Source: Ascaris suum (taxonomy: Eukaryota > Nematoda > Chromadorea > Rhabditida > Ascarididae). Taken from it: DNA of 64,000 nucleotides. Shown here piece after piece: positions 50,487 through 63,952 of the stretch. The notes under the pieces are model-generated. The model worked only from the letters and a program-made list of their open reading frames with translations. It was not told the DNA's origin and did no database searches. How positions within the stretch are numbered: position 1 is the stretch's first letter; each line of letters begins with the position of its first letter. The position numbers and the translations under genes were made by a program. The stretch is taken from contig CM024182.1 of NCBI GenBank assembly GCA_013433145.1, positions 372,001-436,000 of the forward strand, written 5' to 3'.

Positions 50487-53400
50487 ATGAAGTCGTCAAC
50501 GAACGATGTGTTCGCATCGCCACCAGTGCCGATCTTCTATACAGATTTCGATTCGCCACTTTCCACCAAGAAAGAACGAGTAAGTGCTTTCAAATATTGT
50601 AAATGCCAAAACCTCTTAGTTAAGTAGAAATTTGTGCAAAGATCTTAAGCATTTCAAAGCACTTAAGCATTTGTTAAATCTTGCAATCGCTCGGATATTT
50701 TCTGTAAACAGATAGCCGATGAGGTGATGGTCTTACTGAAAAAAGAAGCATTTTCTATAGTATTTTGCGGTTTTTTAAAAACAATATTCTGCAAATTAAA
50801 TTCCTTCGCTGACTGTCGACTACTACCATAAGATGTAGATTTGTCAAATGCCGTCGTGTTTGAGCAGTTGATTAAGAATCTCATGGTTCATCAGCAATGA
50901 TGATCATAGGCCGAGGATAAGCGGTTGATTCTAAATTTGCAAACTGCGATGATCATTCCTCGAAGCGATCCTGAGCTGAGATTTCGTTTTACCCGAAGCA
51001 TCCACCAAGGGGAAAAGAGTGACTTTCACCAAAGGGAATGGTAGGAAATGGATTTTAGTCATAAAATGTGCGTCGAATAGGCTGTTGATATACAAGAGAG
51101 AAGAGAGAGAACAGAAATGCGGTAGAACGTGGACGACCTTGCAAAAAACGAAAATGCTAGAGTCATCATAGATCTAATAAGTATGAGCAACACGGCAGAC
51201 TTCGGCTATCGAAAGTACCCGTCGTTGTTCGCTTGATCGTTTTCGACTGCCTAGTGTGATTGTCAACACCACTTTGGTAATTTTCTAGCATAGTCTCATT
51301 CAGCAATGCAGGCTGCAGTAAGATCCCGCCAGGAACCTTCGAGTGCTATCAACTAATAAAATCAGTAACGCTGAAAAGCATCGACTAACTTGAATGAAAA
51401 AGTTTGCCGTCCTTTCGCTTGCCTTAGGTGATGATTGCTAAATTTGTTAATCACTAAATTTCTAAAGAAATAATTTTTTGAGCCGATTTGCTCTTTAAAA
51501 CGTTTACTACCATATTTTGTGAGTCTAGGTGGTATAGTAATTGCAAGCAGTATGAGTATGTGACACCAGCAATGTTTGAAAAAATTTTATCTCAAGCGCC
51601 ACTTTCAAAAAATTCGTTTCGCTTTTTCTTCTGGATTTCTGGCTTCTTTTCTATTTGTCTTTGAAATTTTCAGCTTATCTCATTCGCCATACTTTCAGAA
51701 ATTAAAATCAGCTTGTTTCCTTAAAACAAATTTCTTTAACCGCCTCACTTGCATTATTTTTACCATTTTAGAAGCTCTGAGCTTTGATCGAGATTTGTGT
51801 TTATGAGCACAGTGTGAATTATTACTGTTAGTTCAACATTTTTGGTTTGAATTCTATCGCTATAGTACTGAATATTTTCCCATAAGAGAAAGTTAAAAAA
51901 TCCCGCGGTTGTGAACATAGAACGGAGAAGATTTTAGACTTTGATTATCGAAAGAGATAAAGACTTCCGACTTATTTAGATAGGATTTACGCTGTAGTGA
52001 CCAAGAATGCATCCACTTTTTCTATAAGACCTTTAATTTGTCAGTGATACAAATTAGGTCTTTGCAATTGCAATTGAAGGCCAAAAAATGAATCTTTGTA
52101 TTTGCAGTTGGAGGCCAAAAATGGAAGAGTGCGGAGATTGTGTGAATATGCTAACCAGTGCCCCCTAGAGAGTATGTGCTGTCTCCCATTTAATCCTCGA
52201 AAGGATTTCTAACGTCTTGTAAAACGGCTGCATGCTTAAGCAAATGACTGGATTAAATAGTTGCCCATTTGAATAGGAAGTGTTGTTTCTTTCCGGTTAA
52301 TATCGTTGAGGTATGTGTCGTGAGTGTTTTGTTTAGACATTTGCATTGTAAATGCTACGTTCGTAGTTAGTGATCAAAAGGGATTAAGCATACGGTCGGC
52401 TTGCAGAATTCATTGAATTTGAAATGTGCTACACCGTTCGCTTCGGTAAACCCGATTTAACAGTTATGCAGTAATTTTACAAAATGTAAGTTAAATGAAA
52501 CTTCATTCGCTGTAATACTGACGAGTGATTTAATTGATCTGCTCGGCAGTTTTGATGTTTTATGGACTCATGGCAGTGAATCCTACGGGTTAATTATATA
52601 GTCCACGGTGCACTCAGTAAATTAGGTGAAAAGAATGTATTCGAAAATGATGACCTCGTGAGACATTTATTCCGGTATTACAGGTGTGATATAAATCTTT
52701 CGTGCTTTTCCGTTGCTGCGATAGGAATACTTTCTCTATCGTAATAATGTGGGTAAGGAAACTTATGCGTTTTCATTTGTCAAACTGTCTTGATAAGTAC
52801 AACGTCGGCGCACCGGTAACCGCTGTAAGTTTTTTCTATGAGGTATGGAAAAGACAACACATGAAGAATTGATGAGGAGCAGTGACTTGATTTTGCGGCG
52901 CTCGGTGTTCATATATGTTGGTTTCGGCTTTCTGCTGGGCAAGTTTGGTAATATGCAGATTCGAATGAGTTCATGGATTGTGCATGTCGAAGGGTAATAC
53001 TCGATGGTTGAATGTGACAGTGATTTTCTTCTGGTGTGTTGTGCATGAATGCCAAGCTGTCGTCTACCCAGAAAGCCGAATTATGCGAACTCCGAGAAAG
53101 CCTTACACTCTCGAAGTCTGAGGCCCAAATTGTTACCTACATCAAAACCCGGAAATTGGAGCAGAAGGGATAGTTTGCATCTTTCAACAGCCGTGTGTCT
53201 AAGTTGAGTGTTCATGCTCATGTTTTCTGTTTTGGCTATCTTTCCTTTGCTTATCTTTGAAAAGTTTACAGAAGCGAGCGTTAACGCGTTCCGTGCCAAG
53301 GGTGATCAGGACGGCACCGGTGGGGAGCCGATTTTACCCGCGTCGCTTTTCTCTACAAAAGCCGCACTTTATCACGTTCAAGAGCAACTCCGATCCCGGT

Positions 53401-56400
53401 GCTGTTTTTTGTTGTTTTCAGCCTTTGTTTATTTTCGTTTTTCAATTCTATTTGATGTGAAGACATGATGTAGTTTTGGGAGGGAGGGCGGAGGGTGGGG
53501 TTTGGGAGGAGTTTTCACCGTCCTTTACGCAGGTGAACGGCACACATAACTAGCGCACACATCGCTTCTCCTCACCTGCATCAACGATCCTACCATATTG
53601 TTCAAACTTATGTCATTCGTGATGTTTGCAAGAGCATGGACTACTTACTTTCCAAATGGTTGTATAGCTTTATGTCACTATGGTCGAATATCTTATAAGG
53701 GTCGCATATTTGCAGTTGGCAACTTAACAGTGACACATTTCCACGGACTTTGCTAGAAGGTGTTGCTCGGGTTGCTAGAAAATGATCTCGTCGTCCACAA
53801 TTCACCAACTCACGCTTTCTTTAGGTGTTGTTAGCATTGAAAGGTGGCACAAGTGATTTTCTTGCCGTTTAAAATGCTGCTTGTTTTTTTTTTGGCTGAA
53901 GTCCTAGACGGTTCAGGAGCATGAGTGGATTAATGTGGAGAATCAGCGGAGAAATAGGAAGAAGAATCAGCGAGTAGATGGTTGTTTTTTTTTTTTTTTT
54001 AAATCTGGTCGTTCATCTGTGGAAATCGCCATAAAACGTACAAGTTTGTTTGTTCTGCAATCGGTTTGCTAAGTGGCAGCAAGCGAAATAAGATGGTTAG
54101 AAGACATGCACGAGTGGGAATATCGGCTACACGATGGTACGCTCGTCCCATTCTATTGGCACACACCTTTTGCGCCATCCAGTCTCGTTTTTGTAACATT
54201 TATGGCTGTGTGTAATTGAGGGACAGCATTTAATATGCAGCTGTTACTTTCTGTTTATTTGCAGTTCTCACGAAGAGCAAATCTTATAACGAAAGAAGTG
54301 GATTGACGTACTTCGAGCAATGCTTTGAACAGGAAAGGAAAATTGGCGAGGGATCATTCGGAGAGGTGAGTAACTGAGCAATTGTAAAGTTATAAAGCCC
54401 CAGTGGTAAAGCTTCAGTATGAAATTACATTCCGGTGGATTACATTCATTAATCTCCATGTGGATTAACCTCTCCGGCTACCAGTACAAGCTCTCCCTAT
54501 TTAGTGCTGAAACATGATAAGCTTCCAGGCTTTTGTTCGATATTATGTGATAATGCACTAGATGCGAAGGTGAAGAGGATTTTATAATGGACGCTAGAAA
54601 TGCCGTGTTAAATCGCTTAGTTAAGGATCGCATATATCATTCTGCAGACTTTCTCGATATCCTGTATATAATAAGTGGGAGTGGTCCTTTCTATTCGTAC
54701 TCTTTAACATAACACAGAATTCGAATTGTTCGAACTTCACTCATTCATTTTTTCGTTGTAGTAGTATACCCGTTAGTGAATGACATGAGAACGAAGCACT
54801 GCCGCGTATAGATTAGGTTTGGAGTTGTGTGAGCAGATTCACATTTGGCAGGTTTTTCGTGTGAAGTCGAAGGACGATAACAAGTGGTACGCTGTGAAGA
54901 GAACAATAGAACCGTTTCGCAATTCCAGTGATCGGGAGTTAAAGTTAAGAGAGGTGCAGAAGCACGAGCTCTTACCGAAACATCCGAATCTCGTGGAGTT
55001 CATTCGCGCCTGGGAGGAGAGGGGTAGATTGTACATTCAAACGGAGCTGTGCGAATACAGGTATGTTCATTAATGGCTTCCTTCATTGATCGAGAATGTT
55101 GGTTGAACACAGTGGTTTACACCATTCGTGACCGGTGAAAATGGTTTGCAGAGTATGGGCTGCAGCTGTGGTGAGCGCAACGGACCATTGCGTAAATGCG
55201 TGAGCACTATATTATTTTGTGCTATGAGCACGGAAGCGACAGTGCTCTTTATTGTAATATATAAATGTTTTTATGTTTGCTAGGTCATTTGAGTTAAATG
55301 GCTCTGGAAACGTTTGAATCGATTCATATCAACGAATATTTTTACTTTTAGTTGAGCTCATTTATACTTTGATGACTTTCAGTTATTTTTTCTACCTTGA
55401 TTGAGTTTCTGTCACTATATAATAGCCAACTTTCCGTGACTTATGTCCTGCTGTTGCATCGGGGATGATCGATGAGCTCTTCATTTTGTAGTTTTGAAGT
55501 ACGGATCTCACTGCTTTCAGTGCTTTTAAATTCCCTTATGAAAGCTTTCATAAGCGGACGATTAAGTTTTTTTCTGTGCAGTGAAAACTTATTGCAGCCT
55601 GTCGGATTATGCGGAAAGGGAACATAACATCCCTGAGGAACAACTTTGGTACTACTTTAGCGATCTTGTAGCGGTAAGCCTCCTTCGTATCCTTTCTTCC
55701 TTCTTTTTTTTTCTATAAGGTACTCGTGGCATGTGTTAATATTGAACTCATCACTTTGCGTCTTTTCGTTTGCTTGCATCAATTTTTGTCTGATTTACAT
55801 TTGAAACGAAATACGGTGAAGGAAGATTTTAAAGCTAAATTGTTTGTTTCGTTTTTTTCTTTCCCTTTGCGTGGTTGTTTGTTGAGAGTTTTAATTTATG
55901 CGCGTTGCGGGGGAGGAGAGATGTATTTGCGATTTTGGGATGTATTTTAAGTCCTCGTTGGTGGTATGGTTGCTGCAGTTAGCAGCTATGCGTTACAAAT
56001 GTGATATTTAGGCAAGGAGCAACATTTACTGCAGTGAAGAGTACATTAGCGGCGTTTTGAATGAATTTATTTTAGGCAGTAAACCATCTTCATTCACACG
56101 ATCTATTGCATTTGGATATTAAACCAGAGAATATTTTCATTTCTCGAGATCAGATCTGCAAGTTGGGCGATTTTGGACTTATCTTCGATCTCAATAAGGT
56201 AACTTCTTTTTTCATGAGCTCTATATTTCGTTAGATATTTACTGTCGTACATTATTGTTCCTATACTAACACTTTTTAAGCGCTGCATAAAACATAAGAG
56301 ACTGTTTAGGCTTATTTTTGTCGAACTATACCAATATTGCTAAGTAGTGTCTTTACGAATCGTTTCTTGTGATTTAAGATCAGCGTTCCTATCCAAAATT

Positions 56401-59400
56401 TATGCGTGGATTTAGCCAGACATTTGTGCGGGTCAGTTCTTCCTGCCTTGAATATTATTAGAAGAAAAAAAGGAAGTCGGTACATTTCTCTGGTTTGGTG
56501 AGAGGCATTTTTTTCTTGTTTTCTTTATTTTGTGTTAAGAAAATGCATGTCTTTTTCTTAATAATGATTCGCAGCTCACCTTTAATCATAATTGTCTGTT
56601 GTCTGTTATTTTCATGCTTTATACCTTTTGTTTTATTTAGAGCTTTGCATGCCAGAAAGTGCTTATGCAAGGAGGAGAGGTTTCTATATCCAATATTAGA
56701 AAAAAGGAAGTTGAGTGCCATCTATCACCATCAGTACTGGCCATTTCCCCTTTCTCTGCGATTTGACACCTTGTTTACTCTGTAACAATGTCATTCTTTG
56801 CGGGCATTCTTGATTGTTACCTCGCCTTCAATTCGTCCACCAGAAGGACGTTCATGTAATCCTCCCTCGTGGAAACAAAGATCTCTTTTCTTTGGCAGCT
56901 ATTCTTGGTTTGCTGTTCTTATCTATGGGGCAGATGTAATGGGTGGAACGTACTCGACAACATCTGTGATTCAAAACGAAATTGAATACCAGATTTAAAC
57001 GTGACTCACCTAACGCTCATTTTGCCCGAGTTTTGTTGTATCTTGCGGTTGCTTTATGGATTTTAAAAATTCCGTATGTCGAAGGGTTCGAAAAAGCTGT
57101 GATACATGAGGGATTGACGCAAAAAGACTTTGTTTTAGATATTTGCACAGGAATTTGCAAAAGGTGATGGGCTTGATCCGGTTTTCGGCGCTGTTTCTCT
57201 TGTTTTCCGTTGCCGATCTATTGTGGTGGTTAGTTGTTTATTTAAATCCTTTCCACGACGTCATTTTTCAGGACACACCTGTGACAGCACAAGAAGGAGA
57301 TAGTAAGTATCTCGCTCCTGAGGTGCTGAACTCTCCCCCAGGCAAGCCAGCTGATATATTTTCGTTGGGAATATCGATTTTGGAGCTTGCGACGGACTTG
57401 GACCTGCCATCACGTGGTGACGGGTGGCGCATGCTCCGAGAGGGGAATATTCCAGAAATATTCACAAACAGTAAGGTTTACAGAAAATGTTGTTTATAGC
57501 GATTACGGCAATAGGTTAGCTTGTTGAGTAGGTTCTGGTGTTAATAGTTCTGGGTTCTTATTTTGCATATGGTTAATCACCTCCTAGTCTTGTATTTCAT
57601 TACTGCTTGGCAAAAGTGCTCATTGGTGCGTTTTTTTAGCGAAAGGAAGTGAAAACATTGAATGCCAGCTGATGTGACCGCTGATTAGACTATGCTCTCA
57701 GGATTGTTTGGCTGATGAGTTTATTAAATTCATATCTACGCACATATTGTCCTGAAACAAGAAAATTGCAGCAGTGCTTTATGACTGGGTTTGTCTCTAC
57801 TTCCTTGATTACAGTTTCTGGTGTTTCATGTGCTTCAGCAAATCTGCCCTGTATTTCCACATTTTGATGAAATCATACCCGTATGCAGGTGTTTACTCTC
57901 GGTCTGTTTGGTTGTTCAACTCCTGAAATTGTTAAACGTGACTTACAAGAAGCTAGGTTCACGGATTTTATTGAGGATGCTGCCTACCATTGGGCGTTCT
58001 CGTACGCCATAATTTACTTTGACCCACTGACCTTGGGAAGTTTTGAAATTGGCGAGGAATTTGCGTGCATTTTGGGCCGATCGGCTTTCATTTTGTAACG
58101 GTCTGATTACGTAAAAGGAAGCATTTATTTTCGATTTATGTAAGCAATCGGGCTGTTTCGAATGTGGAGGTATTATTTTGCATATTTATTATGTTCCGAC
58201 AGTTTGTTGAATGGGTCGGTCGAGTGAAGGGGGATACAAAAAGCGCATATCATGCCATCTGCTGTGGCACGCTTCCTTCTTGTTTGTTGTTCCTATGTTT
58301 TAAAGAGAGGATTCTTCGATGTTTATCCTCCGAGAAGTCTATTCTATGAAGACTTTCATGTTTCGTGATAATGCGGTGATTAATACTTTGATGCAAGTAT
58401 TGTTACCTGACAGTTGTTTGGCAGCAGCGACTGCTTTGTTTTGTTGAACGTTAGGCGAAGGGGAACATGATCAGGAGATGAGTAGATGCGCCATAGGAAG
58501 TTAAAGGGTAATTTTTGAAGAGATATCACCGAAGCTGCGCCATCTCATCTACTGGATGATGGAGCCCGATCCAGAGAAGCGTCCAACCGCACAGCAGCTT
58601 CTCAACGATGTTACCATTCAGCATTATCTTACACTGCGCATTAAGCAGCGATCTGGAGTGGTGGTACGTTTCTGTTCATTTTTCAGCATATTTTTCTTTT
58701 CGTTACAGCAGCGATTTTTTATCCTTAATCTTCAGATTCCTTCCCAGCAAAGGTATTCATTGAAGTTTGGGAGGGATGAATTCCGAATTTCGTTTAGGTT
58801 GCTAATTTGTCAGGTGAGTGCTGTGTGCTTGAGCAAGGGATAGAACCGTAAACTGAGGGAAAATTGCCGTAGGACTAAACGCCGATTGGGTAATTCTAGA
58901 AATGATAATACTCTGAAATTCGATACCTGATGTATTGGCGCAATGATTATTTTGTGTAGAGATTGCTGAATTTTATCTCATGTGGCTGATTGCGTCTTTG
59001 TGTTTTTCCGTATTTCACTTTAATACGTCATCAGAATACTCCGGGACACTGAAGTATTTGGTCTCTCGGTTGTTTTGAATCCTTCCTACGCAGTTTAATC
59101 TTTTGAATGATCCTTTTCAGCGAAAGTATGAAAGGCGAACAGAAATTGCAGTTTTGTCACAGGCGGAGATATGTGCGTTCCGATTTTGTGCGTGGAAAGG
59201 CGGGTCGGGGAGTTTGTGGGATAAAAGGTGACCAAAAGAAGAGGGGTAATCTACCCTTGGCCCTCCTTCTTCCCTCACTTCTGAAGAAATGGACAAAAGC
59301 TGACCTGCAGGTCTCTTAGAGAAATTTCATGAATGAGATAAGATATAGCAAAACAAAAACAGTCATCTCAGCAAAGTCCGACGCTTCCACTTCCATATGG

Positions 59401-62400
59401 TATGGGAGTCCACTCGGTAATGCGGTTTTTTTTCGTTTCTACCCATCGCTTTCAGACGCAGTATATGATGGAGAAGCTAATGTGGCTTTACATGTGCATA
59501 CTATACGCCCTTCAGTTCGTGCTTTGGCCGGTGACGAAGCCGCTATCGTATTTCAAAGGAGTGCCAGTAACACCACGTGGTCGGAGTGATTCGCCTCGAA
59601 CAGCGGCTTTCTATAAAGTAAGTGAGCATTTTTGCGATTTTGGGTGGAGAAAGGGAAGGTGGTGCTGTAGGAAACTAAATTTAATAGAGGTTCGTCATGA
59701 AATCGTTATGCCATTATGCAAATGTTTTATGCTGCACACTTCGTCGTTTAGTCGTGAATAGTGAAAATATTTGATCGGATGAAAACGACTGAATGAGAAT
59801 ATGTTGCGAAAACTGCGATAGCACGCTTTTAGGAAGGAAAGGAAAGTGAAAATCAGCTAGTCATATTTCTTGAACTTGCAGAATGTGCACTAGACGTCTA
59901 TCCACTATAGTCTACAACATCCTGGGCAAGAATTGGTCTCGGGGGGGGGGGGGTCTATAGGGATCAGGTCGAAAATTTCCGAACTGGTGTGGTCCACGAG
60001 CTTGAGCGATGCTCGAAAACTTATATACTTTTTCAGTCGGTGCTTCCAGCCACAGGAGAGTTGCGACTGCAACTACTTTTGCGCTAGTAAGCACGAGATT
60101 ATGGAGAAAGTAATGAATAGGTGAAGATTTTTAAACAAATAACGAAAGTAGTTCCAGGAGCTTGAATTAGCTGAAGCTTCATCCTGCTATGTAATTTCAT
60201 GCCGAAAGGGGAGTTGTTGATCCCTTCCCCTTCCCCACTCCGTGGCCAAGGCATTCATAGTGGATGCCGCGTGGGAATGTTTTAGGATTGGAACAAGTAT
60301 GCTGGGTTTGCTTAGCTTAATAATTGACCTGTAATATTTGTTTCTCAAAATAATATTTCTAAGAGTCTGACTCCGGAGTCGCCCAGTCGGCACATCTTAA
60401 CTCACGGCAACAATATTGTGCAGCGTCTTCGATTCGACAATTGCGATAGCGATGATGGTATATGTTCTTAATGTGTTTGTGATTTTAGTTTATTGAGCTA
60501 CTCCTTTTTAATTCTACTCGTATTCCATCTTTGGCATATTTTCGTGGTAATCATATTCGCATTGCATAATTCCGGCATCAGGTATTTGGAGACGCTGACT
60601 TTCCTATTTGGGCGTTTGTAGAGTATATTGTGGCGCAAATGTCATAGCACCTCTTCGAGTTCGTGTTCCACCGTTGTTTATTTGTGTTCACTTCTTGATA
60701 TTGTTGCAACGTTTATTGTCCTTGCTGGCTGCACTATGGATTTAGTCGTTTTAGTTGTATGCAGAAGCATGAGGCTACAGATTCAGAATACATTGTGAGC
60801 ACCTAGGTGAAAAGTGGAGGAGACCAACAGGCTTTTCATTGGAATTCTACTTGTGATTGTTGCGTTGCGCAACAAGGTGAAAGTTTTGACCTTGGTGTTC
60901 GAGTGCTGCAAAACTGACAACGTCCTCTTTCTCATAACACCTTATAATTGATCGATTAACTCGAACTAGAATTAGTCTCATTTCTAGATCTGGATGCTAC
61001 TAGCTTGGTACATATGTACACATTGCAGGCAAACTTATGCATCTAATTTTCATTTCTAGCATCTACTCCATAGTAACTCTAGCTGGAACCTGCACCGATA
61101 TTGTTTTTCATTTCCTGCCACGTTCACAATTTTGGAATCTATTATTGCTTGGGGTAGAGCTTGTAAAAGTCAATTGTATTAACCAGTACAATTTTGTTTG
61201 CGTTTGGAGCATCCTTTGCAGTGGGATTTAACTTCAACGATGTTTTTTTGCCGGCGGAGACTTGAAAAATTTATAACTGAGTTTTAGATGAGCATGAAAT
61301 ATATGAGTCGGCCGGAGGTCGATGCGATAGCTACGCAACGGAGCAGGATGGGGGAAATACTGTGAGACCACAGCGTCGTTTATTTGATATGCCAGATGCC
61401 AATTCGACGACTTCGTCCTCTGTGTCATCGCCGATCTCATCTCGTCGTGTTGCTGGGTTTGTTGTTTTGTTTTATGAGTGCTTCCGAAAGAGAGTATAGA
61501 GGACGGTGCTTTTCCTCTGTGGTAAAGAGGGGTAGCTGTTGTTGTGCAATTTCTCATCTGGTACTTGCGTAATTGTGCATCAATTTTGTCGATAACATTC
61601 ATAATTTACCCGATAGCCTTTGATTCCTGTATCGAACTTTAATATGGACGGCAAGTTTAGTGTGAGCGAGAAATATGCATACCATCGAAAATGAAATGTA
61701 ATTGTTTGACACTGAAGTTTTCAGTGAAGACATAACGAACAGTTGTGCATGCCTTTTGACTTAAACAGAGGGAGCTGCCAAAGTATGACATTTTATTTTA
61801 CGAGATTGATTGTGAAGTGGGGAGTTTAATTTGGTCGGGGAAGCATGAAGGGTTTGAGTTGAGGGGAGTAATCACTGATGGGAAAGGAGGGTTTAAATTA
61901 GGGGCGGAAGTAATCAGTTATGGGATATGTCGTGTTTTCGTCAATGATTATTCATTCTGAAATCAGCAATGTTTTCTGTTGAATGAAGCGGAATGCATCT
62001 GTAACGATTGATTCATCATCTGGTTTAACTAGAATGGACCTGCAATTAACCATCATTTCGAAGTACTGGTTTCAGAGGCTCAATGGAATCGGAGAAACGC
62101 ATGCGCCTTTCGGAATCTCCTCTTCGCAGTCCAGCATACAGGATTATTGGGACATCGGTTGACCCTGAGGCGAATCATAGTGATGACGGTGATGAGGTAG
62201 ATGATGATGGCCGTCTACATAAAAGGTCGACGCAGTTTACGAAGCGAAACTTGGTTAGTCATTTGCACACTTTAGATCGCAAGGAAGAAAACGGATAGGA
62301 CATGTAGTGCTAGTTAGAAAAGCTGGGCCTTTATTGTTTAGCGATGTGGTCAGGGGATTGGAGTTGTTCACTGTTGCGGCATTGCAAAATCCTAGCGGCA

Positions 62401-62980
62401 AAGTGCAGAGTGTTCCTTATGTTTTAATTATGGTTCGTTTATTGCGTGAATCAGTGAGTTATCGACTTCTTGGGATCGGCCCATACTGAGATCACGAAGG
62501 GAAGCAGTTTTGCGTTTGCTGTGTTGGAGGTTGCGAGTGTTACTGTTTTTAGAAGAGAGCACCTTATACTGTACGTTGCGAAAGACTTTCGTGATCCTTG
62601 AATGCAGATTGTTTGTTCAGGCAACTCATATGCAAGGGTGGCATGTTGTCTCATCTATAGTGAAACGGAAAATGTGCGGCGGATCTCAGAAAAGCAAGAC
62701 AGAAGAGACAGCGTAGTTCACCGCGTGCAATCGCCACATTTACTTCATAGATATTTAACAATAAGCGAATAGGTTGGCAGCAATGGAGATACGAATCCGC
62801 AAACCCGATTTCCGGCATCATTTTTGCTTTGATCCCATTGATGTTATGGCTGAGCGCATGACAGCAACATTGATATTGCGGGTGACGTTATTCGAGGAAC
62901 GTCTGCAACGCATGCGGTTAAGATCTTACTATTGAAGCCAATTTCCTAATCTGGCTGAGAATTCGATAAGTTTTGTCCGA

Positions 62981-63049
<69 letters not shown>

Positions 63050-63952
63050 CACATGTATCCGGCTGAAGTACCCGGCTAGAATGGCAGGCTGTAACTGCTG
63101 TAACCCGGCTGTTTCCAGAACTGCCATTTATTGATGCGAAATTTTGAAACGCTGGGTTGTCTGAAGTCCTGATTTTCCTGACAGTCCTTTTCCTACTCTC
63201 CTGATAATTCAAATACCCCAGTGGAATGCAATCTTACGGGCGCAGCATCTCACGCGCCTTTTCATATTGAGCCATTAGCGCTTCTTCGGCAACTATTAAG
63301 CAATAGGTTATTCACATCAAAACGTAAAAGATTTCCAAATGCTTGTTCACCATTCTACTGTCTCGTTATCGTCAAATGACGATGATCCTCTCTCAATTGC
63401 TTGACAAAGCCACATCTTTGGATGTTCTTATTGTTTCGTTTTTTCTCTTTTTTAAGTTTTTATCCAAGCAGCCCATTTTCTTCTCTGTTAGTGCAGCGCG
63501 TAAAATTCTCTAATGTTCTATGCATTTCCTCCTCTTCCTCAACTAAGAACCCTTGAAAGGGATATCGTTGGGCGGTGTCGTCGAGAACGTCGAATTTTAA
63601 AATAATATAAAACCTTCTAAGATTTTATAATGAAGTTGTTTCCCTAGTCTGGCTAGTCGATCGGAAGTCGTTTTCTTTGATTGAGAGTGGCGTGTAATGC
63701 TTGTGGGCTTCTGAGGGGAAGTCGCATTGCTGTTGGTGTTATCTAACATGAAGATGCTTGCAGCGTGCGGCTATGTCAGCACCGGTACCCCGTCAAATAA
63801 GAGCACAGTTGCGGACGTTGGCAATGCGCCCTTTGCCGAAGCTCGATTTCACGATTCTGGATTCACCGAAACGTACCGATGAGAGGACGAAGGCGAAGAA
63901 GAATGGAAGCGCCAGGAAAAGCCCTCTGGCTGTCAGACAGGTCGTTATTTAA
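50487..63952 (+). CDS. wee-1.3: Myt1-type membrane-anchored Cdk1-inhibitory kinase (WEE-1.3), 12 exons
   Basis: Kinase of the Wee1/Myt1 family; Myt1 phosphorylates the ATP-site Thr/Tyr of Cdk1 and holds it inactive at ER/Golgi membranes. Exons: 50487-50579, 53272-53398, 54265-54365, 54852-55060, 55598-55673, 56076-56198, 57272-57470, 58521-58663, 59456-59617, 60364-60457, 62078-62253, 63764-63952. These total 1692 nt, every junction is in phase, and the product is 563 aa. Visible motifs are the Gly loop IGEGSFGEV (100-108), catalytic Lys in YAVK (K123), ELCEY hinge, HLDIKPEN (D216, N221; HLD is typical of Myt1), DFG (234-236), EGDSKYLAPE (251-260) and EKRPT near the lobe end. A hydrophobic segment about 365-383, just after the kinase domain, matches the Myt1 membrane anchor. 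The N-terminal DSPLSTKKER resembles the C. elegans WEE-1.3 N-terminus as I recall it. The start ATG is the first in frame after a stop at 50421; an acceptor-like site at 50411-50412 could receive a spliced leader. Exon 2 (donor GTGCTG) and the TAA in exon 12 are the least certain ends. Confidence 0.93.
50580..53271 (+). other. Intron 1 of the Myt1 gene
   Basis: 2692-nt intron, the longest in this gene (GTAAGT donor, TTTACAG acceptor). It contains a short direct repeat around 52059-52125 (TCTTTG...TTG(A/G)AGGCCAAAAA). No further exon is needed, because exon 1 and exon 2 join in phase 0. Confidence 0.8.
53478..53506 (+). repeat. Intronic G-run cluster (potential G-quadruplex)
   Basis: Five or more G3 runs (GGGAGGGAGGGCGGAGGG, then TGGGG and TTTGGG) on the transcribed sense strand, 80 nt after the weak exon-2 donor (G|GTGCTG) of the Myt1 gene. 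Confidence 0.8.
59941..59953 (+). repeat. G13 homopolymer
   Basis: Thirteen consecutive G in intron 9 of the Myt1 gene; likely length-variable and error-prone in sequencing. Confidence 0.95.
62983..63047. repeat. (AT)n microsatellite in the last Myt1 intron
   Basis: 65 bp of uninterrupted AT dinucleotide between exons 11 and 12 of the Myt1 gene. Confidence 0.97.

Noticed and set aside
61234..61602. 122-codon minus-strand ORF
   Set aside because: It lies antisense inside intron 10 of the Myt1 gene, has low-complexity Thr/Gln-rich composition and no splice support; a plus-strand ORF overlaps it equally.
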